Shown: positions 47,701-59,700 of the stretch, piece by piece
How the letters are laid out: every line of letters starts with the position of its first letter
Numbering within the stretch: the first letter of the stretch is position 1
From: Bolinopsis microptera
Lineage: Eukaryota; Ctenophora; Tentaculata; Lobata; Bolinopsidae
Length of the DNA stretch: 64,000 bases
NCBI RefSeq assembly: GCF_026151205.1
Contig: NC_087075.1
Span: 14,521,628 to 14,585,627 of the forward strand
Reading direction: 5' to 3'
Notes under the pieces: model-generated
What the model was told of the DNA's origin: nothing
The model's input: the letters and a program-made list of their open reading frames with translations, nothing else
Database searches by the model: none
Translations under genes and position numbers: made by a program

Positions 47701-50700
47701 TTTATGTTTCATTATTACTCCTTGAAATATGTCGATATGTGATCAGTGTGAAAAGTGCCGAGCTTTGAGTGAAGCAGACTTCTAGCCGCAAAGAGGAGCA
47801 GGGGAATATTGAAGCGTTTTCGGAGTTTGATAATATATTGTTGTTATAAACTTGGTCTTATCCAAATTGATGGCGTGAAGAATATTATGCTGTCTAGAAA
47901 AGACTTGTCTAAATGTTTCCATGATAATGTGACCTTTTTAATACTAATAGATGATATTATATGGTTCGTACATTGTCATCCTTCATATAAAACTTTTACG
48001 CTCGTTTGGTTTAAATTTGCGAAGTTGTGGCCAACATTTGTCTTGCTTTCTCCGATTACAATAAATAATCTTTTTAGCTAATCAAACAAGTTTTTGTTGA
48101 AGAAGAACAGCTATTTAAGCAGTTTATGAGCAAAGAAGAAATATGTGTCTGGGGAACCTCTTAATAACAGCCGCACTTCTAAAATGTATCTCTTGTGAAA
48201 GTGATACAGGCACAAGTAAGTCATACTTACGTCTTACAGAAACGATATTATTGAGGCTTACGTCGTCTAAACTTATTATTCTATTTATCTGAATTTTTAT
48301 TTTTATCCGAAACTTAATTTTGTGTCATAACATTGCTATTATTTCCATTATTTTATTTTTCTGAACTCTGACGTGCCACAAAATCGTATTTTCAGACTGG
48401 GGCGAGGTGTCAGAATTAGCTCAACAAGAAGTAAACTATGTCCTTAGTTTCGACGAGGAGATATCCAACAACAATCTAGTCATGACCTTTTATCCACATC
48501 AAAAGTTCGAAATGACAATGAGCTTCAAGGATAATAATCAGGAGTGCACAGTTCTCCTCAACTGGACTTCACGGTCAGGGAAAATGGGAGAGATAGAAAT
48601 TCCAAATCCTTGCCAGGAAGTTCCCTCTTATTATATGCTGCAATTTACAAATAGCATGGTCACGATATTCTGTGAGAATAACCCAAATTTCTTCTTCGCA
48701 CTTACCCAAGCTGGTATATGTGGCAGTGGACTAAGGGATAAAAAACTGGTTGATATAAAGTTTAGCGCTGCATATGACCATCTGCGTTATAGAGCTGTTG
48801 CGCTGAGGTACAACAACCAGAACTCGCCAGGTTAGACACTTTAGGAATAAGTAGAATAAGTAGAATAATATAAGTAGAATTTAGTAGAATAAGTAGAATA
48901 ATGTAAGTAGAATTTAGTAGAATAATATAAGTAGAATTTAGTAGAATAAGTAGAATAATGTAAGTAGAATTTAGTATAATAATATAAGTAGAATTTAGTA
49001 GAATAAGTAGAATAATGTAAGTAGACAGTTTTTGGGTTTTCCAAATAGTTTCTGATTATTCTGATTTGCGACAAATGATATTGCACTGTTAGGATAAACG
49101 ACGTTTCAAAGTAGTAATGTAAGTAGAATTAAGTAGAATAAGTAGAATAATATAAGTAGAATTAAGTAGAATAAGTAGAATAATATAAGCAGAATTAAGT
49201 AGAATAAGTAGAATAATATAAGTAGAATTAAGTAGAATAAGTAGAATAATATAAGTAGAATTAAGTAGAATAAGTAGAATAATATAAGTAGAATTTGAGA
49301 TTTACAAAGTTAATTGAAGATTCCAAACGATCTTATCACAAATTTAAATTATTAATCTTTTGACTATTTTACCGATCTTATCACAAATTGAAGTATACTA
49401 TTACTAAGAGTTGATTTTTTCGAAGTCTGCGGTACGAATGAGATGTTACGGTGGGAGTCAGATTCATACGGCACTAAGACCTACATCTGCAAAGGATGCC
49501 CAGACGCCTCCTATTCAACGGGTATGGGAGTCTACATGTGTAGCTGTGATGAAGGGACAGTGAGGAAACCTGGTGCATACGGCTGCAAAGGTATGTAAAT
49601 AGGCTGCTCACTGTACTACAACTGCCTTTCCAAATTTTATAAATTCTTTTTGATAAATTCGATTTTATTGAACCAAAATTCGTTACTAGGATTGTAAAGA
49701 TTAGGAGTAAGGAAGGTAAAATCCGTATTGGAGTATTGTTTATGAGTCGCATGGTTGCAATGTATTCTTGTGTAAAATTGTATTGATCCCGTTTGATGCG
49801 ACAAGGAAAAATGCTCTTATCAGGAACGGAATTTACTCAACGTTTCAATGTTACAACATCGTATTCATGATCTAAAAATATTTCTATCAAAAATTCAAAA
49901 CGTAAAACACATATATATCTGCGGGTATGTACAATAAGTAAGACATTAAAGATCCAGCAGTATATTTCTCATGACCTCCACCTCTCACCAGATGCAGTTC
50001 CCTGCAACTATAGTAACTATAGTAACTAGTAACTATAGTAACCAGATGCAGTTCCCTGCAACTATAGTAACTATAGTAACTATAGTAACTAGTAACTATA
50101 GTAACCAGATGCAGTTCCCTGCAACTATAGTAACTATAGTAACTATAGTAACTAGTAACTATAGTAACCAGATGCAGTTCCCTGCAACGGATTCTACTCT
50201 AGTTGGAATAACATTGCACTTGCAGAACAATCCTTCCCTATCAATGCCAATACAAGACTCACTGTCAAATGCGAATCTCAGACTCCCGGAATAGAAGCTG
50301 TGTTTGCTGGGGGAGACACTATTATAACATGTAAAACGGGGCAGCAGTATCATTATGAGACTCAACCAAAGTGTTTCACTCTAGGTATACCTTTTACAGT
50401 AATCATTTATTTAGCGAGTGATAACTTTTGCGAAGTTCGCATCAGCATGCTTGCAGCTTAACGGCAAACTGCATGATCTATACTTAATTTAGGACCAACT
50501 CAATTTCCACTTTTTACACAATTTTGGACTGGTCGCTCGAGCCAGTAACCCTCTCCCATTCTTACTCCCGCTCTCCCAGCCAACTTCGCATTACATTTCC
50601 CTCAGCACCCATGCCACCCCACCCCGAACAGGCTAACACGTTATACTAAACCCCCAGAACAGACTCACAATATGAACTTTAACCAAGATATCAAAATATA

Positions 50701-53700
50701 TAACACCCCCCCCCCCCCCCCCCCCCCCTCTGCGGGGATTTTGGGGAAAGGGAACAGGTTCATTAAATCGGAGTATGGTCAATCGGGTTTGACGCTGAAT
50801 AAGTGAATAAGTGAACGGTACCTAGTAATTGACGAGGGTTTATTGTTGTACTAAATTTGGAACAAACCTCGAAAAAAAGAACAACAAAAAGACACATACA
50901 ACATGAACCTTAACTAAGACTGCATGTAGACCAACTCAATTTCCACTTTTTACACAATTTTGGACTGGTCGCTCGAGCCAGTAACCCTCTCCCATTCTTA
51001 CTCCTGCTCTCCCAGCCAACTTCGCCATACATTTCCCTCAGCACCCCTGCCACCCCACCCCGAACAGGCTAACACGTTATACTAAACCCCCAGAACAGAC
51101 TCACAATATGAACCTTAACCAAGATATCAAAATATATAACACCCCCCCCCCCCCTGCGGGGATTTTGGGGAAAGGGAACAGGTTCATTAAATCGGAGTAT
51201 GGTCAATCGGGTTTGACGCTGAATAAGTGAATAAGTGAACGGTACCTAGTAATTGACGAGGGTTTATTGTTGTACTAAATTTGGAACAAACCTCGAAAAA
51301 AAGAACAACAAAAAGACACATACAACATGAACCTTAACTAAGACTGCATGTAGCGATAGGTAATGACAGAACTCACCATTTATATTGCCCGATGAGTGAG
51401 TTTCTTTCAATTATGACGTGCGGTGAAAATGTATTTAGCATGAATTACTCAATAATAAATGAATATCACAGTTTAATGTTGACGATCACCAATTCACCAA
51501 CTCCACAAGTTCAGTATAATGTAAAATGAATAAATCGATTATCTGCATAGGTAATTATAATACTCAGTTATCAGTAAACTAAAGGTAATTATAGTATTAA
51601 TAATACTCAGTGACTAATTACATAATAAGCAACTACTTACCTAATTAGCAACTACTTAGTAATTAGTAATTAGTAATTAGTAATAACCTGGAGGTTGGGA
51701 AGCAGAGAGAAAGAGTCGTCAAGTTGTCGGATAGAATTGTGAGATAGGTCTAGATAAAGTAGTGATATCCACGGGTGTATCGTGAACCTGAAAAGATGTA
51801 GATGTGGTTAATTAGGTTAATTATATCTTAAAGCCAATTACATAATTGTTTAATTAAAGTGAGGCTAGGCAGCCTCAACAGTTTAACCAGATTCAATCCG
51901 ACCAATTAAATTATTAAACTTAAACGTACGAGTTGAACATCATTTTTGAGTTGTACGAGTCCCTCATTTTAGTGTTGGACTCACTTCTCTCCGCTGCTGG
52001 CTGTTTGGGCTGAAAAATTAGGGATTATCAATTAATTGGTAATTAGTGATCAATTGATTTATTAATTTATCAATACACTAATTAATTAACTGATCATTTA
52101 CACAAATTTAAATGTACATAATAGATCTCGTAGTATAGATGGGTCATCAATTATAACTCCCTAAATTCCAAAATCAAATCTGTAAATTCCCCATGATCAC
52201 ACAATAGACATAATTAAATAGACATAATTCTTATTTTTAGCTTTTTACAACATGTGGCACTTTTGTCAGCGATCCTGATTATTTGGCAACGCGCCAGCAT
52301 AAAATTAAAATTAAACCAAATTTACTGAGTTTACACCGGTTTAAATCGGATTAAGGAAATAGATTGATTACGTTTTTATACAATACAGTATACAGAATAT
52401 GAGAATACGGTGCTCAAAACCATGCACTGGTGTAAAATATAATTGTATTTTTGTATAGCTGAGATACAACAAAAATCTGACTTGAATTTACGATGAACAG
52501 TTTAAAGTTTACAGCCGAACAGTAAAATTTTGGGATTGATTGTAACTTACGATATTTCAGGTTATTATTGTGAATAGGTAATTAGTATAACATTTTATAA
52601 TTCCATTAGAAAAACGGGGCAGGTATGTCAATCTTCAATCCAGCATGAGCAGTGGATATTAATCACTTCGACAATCCACCGTACGATAAAATGTATTTCA
52701 TACACGGGGATCATATTATTAAAACATAACTAAAACGGGAACTCTTACTAAAACGGGAACGGTTAGTTCCCATGATCTCGACTTCCATAGTCCCTTTCCG
52801 TTGTAGGTCACCTTGAACGATGGGGAACTATTTCAACTATTTCAACTATTTCAACTATTTCAACTATTTTAATCAACCCGACTCACATATTACAGATTAA
52901 GCAAACACATTTAAAATACTTTCTTTGGGCATATTTCAAAACTGGTTCCACTTGGAGGAAATTTCAGAAATGCTTTTATCAATCCAATTTTGGAAATTTT
53001 AGAATGTTTGAACTTTATACTTTGAAAATCTGCAATATTGGAGACATCAATCTACTCTATCATGCAAAAATAGCTCATTCTATCATCGACACTAAAACAA
53101 TCCTCAAAAGTGTGCTCTACTTCATAACGTCTCTAGATTAGGCCTTTGCTTGAACTAAACCCAAATTTTGTGTGTTAGTATATGAGATTTCATTTTTACA
53201 GACTGATATAAAGCCCAATCAAGGAGAAAGAGCTAACATGGGGAAAATGTGGTTTAAAAAATTTTGTCACTCTGTAACAAAAAAGTGTCAAAAAGTTATC
53301 TATTCTCTTAACTACACACCTATTGCATTCCATATTTTCTGAAGTATCTCAGTGACCTTACACTAAGATTTTCCAACATTTTCGATTGATAACATTATAA
53401 TTTAAGAGGAGATATGATGAGCCAAACTTTGGTCACTCCGTAACGCTGTGTTACGGAGTGACAAATTCAAGGGACATTGTCACTCCGTAACGAATTTTTT
53501 TATTGACATTTCTGTCTTCAGAAAGATACTGTCCAATCAGGTTGTCATAAATACACCAAAGGAGTTTGCAACCTATGCTGACAGTCTTCTCAAGTCAATA
53601 AATGTCGTGTATGTTGGAGATCCGAGATCTAGCCTCAGGTATGGAAGAGGAGTGCAGAAGGAAAGCAAGACCAGTTCCAGGAACCTTGAAAGTGCACCAC

Positions 53701-56700
53701 ATTGTCCGTTCTTTCAAAGATAACAGCTGCATCCTTACCTTTAGGGACACGTCAGTTGATGGATCTTTGATAAAGAAGATAGAGTATGCCGATGAATCAT
53801 CTGCTCAGACGACTTCAACAACAGTTATTGGAGAGGAGGAAACACCATCATCTTCTAACAGCTGTGAAACTTACAACATTGATCAATTCGTGATTGTTAA
53901 GTGGGAGGGTGAACTTTACCCAGGAAAAGTTATTGGCAAGCCAGACAGCAGCTGCACTGGAAAACCTGGATCAATCTGGAAATGGCCTGACAAAGAGGAC
54001 GTCCATGATTACGAACTTAGTGACGTGAAAGGAGCTATTGGAATTCCGAAGCTTTTGCCGGGAACAGGGAGAAGAATAGAGTTTGAAGTACCTGAACTTG
54101 CTTATAAGTGGGGTGTAAAGGTTTGAATTTTCGTTAATCTGTGTACATTGTACAGTTTATAACTTTAAACAAATAAGCCCAGATTTTTAAACATTTCATT
54201 ATGATATGTCACTCTGTAACAGATTCTTAACCGAGTAATATTTGTAGAAAGTTAAACCAATGAGACTGATTTTTATGCAGTTGTTTATATTTTTCAAACA
54301 GTGATTTAAATGTGCTGTATTTTAAGGGAAATTTACAGAGTTGTAAGCTCCAGGGTTGATTTTTATCACATGATCGTATTTTTATTCATAATTGTGATCA
54401 AGACTAATGAATTGTACCAGATTTGATTTATTTCACATCAACAAATTTGTGTGTCTACCTTGTTTAAGTGTTATCTATCTAATTTTGAAAAGAATTCTAC
54501 TATTTAGAGCCAGGAACAGGATGAAAAATGATGAAAAACTCGAGTGGAATGAGAGACTGTTTGATGCGTCACTCCGTAACAGTCACTCCGTAACAATCCC
54601 CAAAATTTTTGAAGCCTCAAATTTTTTATTCCTTAGGCAATACACACTTTTTCTTGATTAATTATTGAAGGAAAATGTCTGAAAAGTGCCTGGAAGCCGT
54701 CAAAATGCAACTTTCAAGAATATCTGAGATAAAAATTAGGTCAGAATATGGGTGTACCAAAATCTGAAAATTTATCTAGTCACTCCGGCTGCACGACAAA
54801 GGGGGGCCCTCCATTATTAGGGGTCAGATCATATGACGTATAATTAGTGATGTGACGTATAATTAGTGATGTGATCCACCAGCTGATGATTTACAGAACA
54901 TGTGAACTATACCCTATATCTAGCCCAGTTTAACCCCGTACTTTTGATTTAAATTAACAAGTCAATAGACATTTTTAATAATTAATCAAATTTAATGAAT
55001 ACTGAATACTGAATACTGAATACTGAATACTGAATACTGAATACTGAATACTGAATACTGAATACTGAATACTGAATACTGAATACTGAATACTGAATAC
55101 TGAATACTGAATACTGAATACTGAATACTGAATACTGAATACTGAATACTGAATACTGAATACTGAATACTGAATACTGAATACATTAATTATAATTTAC
55201 TACATATCGTGCCCAAAAACTGAGGCTACAGAAAACAAATACTCGATCTTGCTAGAGTATGTGGAGTAAAATGAACAGATATCGTGGAGTTGGGTATGGC
55301 AATTCCTTCGCCTCTTAGCGGGTGTCTTGCCAACACTCAACCTGTCGACAGTGTCTTCATGTTCCTGCTCGTGGAGAATACGATGACTCTGACTCCCCGA
55401 TCTGTAGAACCATCAAAGAGAATCGGAAAGAATCGTCTGAGAGGGATAGATAGCAGAGACACGGACACTTCGTAGGGAGTTTGTGCTTGCAGCACCGCCA
55501 GGAAGATGTGAGGGCTGAATCCTTGTTCTTCTTCCGACAGTAGATGAATCCATCAGAGTCAAGTAGCTGTTGAGATCCTGTCCGACCAGAGATGAATTTG
55601 GAGAAGGTAGGCATGTTGATAGAATGTAAGAATGCGATACTATTGTCTTTCATCTTTCAGTATATATAGGGGGGGGTCCACGTTAAAAAAAGTTAAAAAA
55701 GTTAAAGTAATTAATGTTAAATTTCAAAATTCAGGCTTAGAAAGTTTAACTTTTTTAACATAAATTCAAATTTGGGTTGAAATTGCAATGAAGTGAATAT
55801 TCTAGACTAGTTTACTTTTAGGTCATGCGTTGGTATTTTTGTTCATTAGTCATTACATGTAAGAATATAGGAATGCCCATGACAAGAGTAAAACAGTCAT
55901 ATAACATAGGTACAACCGATAAATAATTGATACATTTGATCATTAAACTGATTAAATGTTAAAAACAATTGAAATTCAAAACTACCGAGCTGGGTAAAAT
56001 AAAACCTTTCAATTATCGAGAGAATAAAATGAAAATATCTGCAAAAGTAATTTAATAAATTAGCTGGATAATATTAATTTAGCTGTATAATATTAAATAA
56101 ATGGAACATTGAAACTTATTCAGAAATATGTAAATTTATTTATGTACCATTGTCCATTATAAAAGTATCAATACAATTTGTGTTTCCTGACGAGGAGGGC
56201 CAGGGGATGTTATTTTCGTGGATTCTAACATTCTCCCTTCACGATATTAGCTACTCCTCTAATAAGGATCCATTTGGCTGCATGCAGGATAGTCAGCCGA
56301 TGACATTTGTCAAATATTTCTAACTTGTCCAGGTCACTTTCCTGAACACACTGGAAATTACTGGGTGATCCAAATCCCGCCTCTTCCAACTGTTCCGTGT
56401 AACATTCCAGACCATATCGTGACAGCCACCCTTCTAATGAGTATTGGTCGGGCTGCGAGCCATTTCCTTGGGTCCCGACTGAAGTCTGACTGTAATGTTC
56501 ATCCCCCAAATACTCTGCCTACTCCTTCCCAGTTTCTGACGTCCCGTTATACTTGGCATCAATAGCATTCGCTACTACCTGTAATCTGCCCGCAATTCCA
56601 ACCCATTGACCACTACTGTGTACTTGTGGTTGGCCGACATATCATGCTCTTTCCTATTATATGAATGATTATATTATTTGGTCTTCCAATGGTTGTGTGA

Positions 56701-59700
56701 AGGTTAGGTGGCCCAAAGTGTCACTGCTGGATAGAAACCCTGTGCTGCCGTGAGGTTGTCAGAACTTTGAAAAGGGGTATCCCTGTGGTGCCCCCTTCCA
56801 GTTAATCATCAGTCAACATGTTGATAGCCACTCCACATCAAGTCCTCCCCTGCTACCTCCACGTGGTGAAGACTGGAAACTGGGCTGTGTCCAGGCTAAA
56901 TACAGGAAGGGCGACGGGAAACAATGAGTCCCGAGGAGCTCAATCACAAAACGTCATTGACTCCTAAACTCTTGGCTCACAAGGGGCTCGGAGACTCATA
57001 AATCTTTATTGTGGATTGCACAGTAGTTAAAGAGGTGTAGGCTGTTACCCTCCAAACCTATTCTACTACGACCCAGTCAGACTGGACCACGCTCTGTTAG
57101 ATAGGATACAGCTCCCTGTGCCAGGGTAACCGGTACTCGGTAGTCAGAGGGAGAGTTAGCCCTCGTCAAAGCGGAAATTTCTGTTTCACGCTCTAACTCC
57201 CTTACGCTTTAGGTCATAAGCTTAATGTCCTGCATGGAGCAGGTGAAGATCGAGTAGAGTAAAGTTGAGTGCTAGTGATACAGCCTGATAAACGTTATGT
57301 TCATGTGGTTAACGTTTACATGTTCGAGTTGGTAAAATGTTCCTGCGGTTTTCCCCAATGTTCCGGTGGCATGGCATTGGGATTAGTGACCATTTGTCAC
57401 AGTGAAGGGGACTTCACTGGGTCACTTAGCCTTTTGAAAAACAGATATGGTCACAACCAAAAGCACTAGGGTTCAAGCCCCTACCAGGCCTATCGAGGAT
57501 CAGTACAGTTATGACTCGGTTGTCCTAAACCCACATAGTGGACGGGCAGCTGATGATGTGTTTATGAATCCTAGAAAGCCAACAGAAAACATCAAAAAAC
57601 AAAAAAATAGTGGAGGAGTAGTTAGTTGTACAACGAAGAGTATCATTGGGACTCTTAATGTCCGTACTGTGAGGGAGTTTTCTAAACGGCTTGAAATGGT
57701 TACTCTTTTCTTGCGCAGTCAGATATCTGTCCTTGCAATACAAGAACACCGAGTTGTGCATGATGAAGAAGTCAAGATAGAGAGGCACAAGAAGGGAGTC
57801 CACCTAATAACAACTTCAGCATGGAGAAACAGAGCACAAGCGTCTACAGGAGGAGTGGGATTCCTGCTGACTAAACAAGCCTTTAATGCAGTTAGTCTTA
57901 TCAAGACCTATAGTAAGCGCTGCATGCTTGTGTCGTTGGACGGAAACCCAAGATTAACCATAATCTCTGTGTATAGTCCAACGCGAACGGAATCCGCAAC
58001 TGTCGAAGAAGCCGAAGAGTTTCACGACTGCTTGAGAGCAGCAGTAAGGGAGGTCCCCTCTCATCATCTACTACTTGTAATAGGAGATCTTAATGCTCAC
58101 CTCAGCAAGTTGAATGCTGAAGATACGGGATGGTAATGGCATCAAGTGACCAATCGTAATGGTCATCTGCTCAGGGATACACTGCTGGAGGGAGAGTTAG
58201 AGGCGACGAATCATCGTTTTCAGAAGAGTCCTGGTAAGCAGTGGACTCACCTCTCAGATGGAGTACTAACTAGGAGCCAGATTGACTATGTCCTGGTACG
58301 GAAGAAGTGGATGAGCTCAATAAAGAACACTGAGCCATGCAACTCTTTCAATTCCCTGGGCTCTGACCATCGGGCAGTACTCTCAACTGTAAAGCTCAGT
58401 CTACGAAAGAGCATAAGTCCACCACGGGTCACACGTTACGACTTCAGTCGTCTCAAAACTGATCAAGAGTTACAGATCAAGTATGGAGTTGAAGTTAGAA
58501 ATAGGTATAGTGCACTCTTGAGTGAGGAGCAACTAGATCTAGGTCCTACTAGTGACGTCACCACTAAGTATGGTAAGTTTATTGAAGCAGTGAAGTATGC
58601 AAATAGGAAGCATCTTCCGCATAAACCTAAGAAGCGGTATGACGATCCTGCCAACGACCCACGAGTAGAGGAAGCCAGAAGCAAATTTTTTGCTGCCAAG
58701 GAGACCTACCATCTGGATCCTTGTGAAGACAACAGACAGACAGTTGCCGAGGAGAAAGACACTCTCTCTGCATGCTACCGTACTGTGGAGGAAGAGCTGC
58801 TTAAACAGAAAATAAGTAAAGCTGAAAACGCAGCCGATAGATGCAAGAACAAAGAGAGCTGGAATCTTGTTAATGAGGTCAGTGGGAGAAAGAAGAAGCC
58901 ATGTGGTCTTGTAGAAGGAGGTAGTAGAGAGGGTAGATTGAGAGCCTGGAAAGACCACTTTACCAAGCTACTTGGACAACCTCCAGTAGTTCCAAACGAA
59001 GAAGTGGACATACCAGTCGTACATCCACCACAAAACATCAGTGTGGATAAGTTCACCAAGACCGAACTGGAGGAGGCTACGAAATCGATTAAAGAAGGTA
59101 AGGCATTTGGAGAGGATGGAGTTGCCCCTGAAGTACTGAAGAGGGTAGATGTTGATGATTTGATCCTTGACATCTGCAATAAAGCACTAGATGATGGCGA
59201 TGTTCCTGACCAATGGAAGCACCTAAACATCGTGCCTGTTCCAAAGAAAGGGAATTTGACCAAAGTAGATAACTATAGAGGTATTGCACTAAAATCCATA
59301 GTGAGTAAGACTCTCAATAAGATGATACTGAACAGGATCAAACCTGCCATGGAAGACATCTTAAGGATCAATCAGAACGGATTCAGAGAGAGTAGGTCAA
59401 CAACTAGTCATATTCTTGGCCTAAGAAGGGTATTTGAGGGAGCCCGGGATAAAGATCTGACCGCGGTAATGCTCTTCATTGATTTCAAGATGGCATTCGA
59501 CAGCGTACACCGTGGACTCCTCATGAAGATCCTCCTGGCATATGGAATTCCCAAGGAGATTGTAGGCTTGATACAAAGAATGTATGCAGATACATTTGCT
59601 CGTGTGATTACCGAGGATGGTCTGAGTGAAGCATTCTTCATTCTAGCAGGAGTGATGCAGGGAGACACTTTGGCGCCCTACCTATTCATAATCGTAATTG

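Noticed and set aside
47301..48081. Open frames of 90-94 codons upstream of secreted paralogue 2
   Set aside because: AT-rich chance frames without signal peptide, homology or splice context. The real first exon is at 48143.
51985..52009. A 25-nt micro-exon (CC CAA ACA ... GAG AA with donor GTGAGT)
   Set aside because: Its phase does not fit the exon before it (61332, phase 0). The longer exon 52009-51930 with donor GTACGT fits both neighbours.
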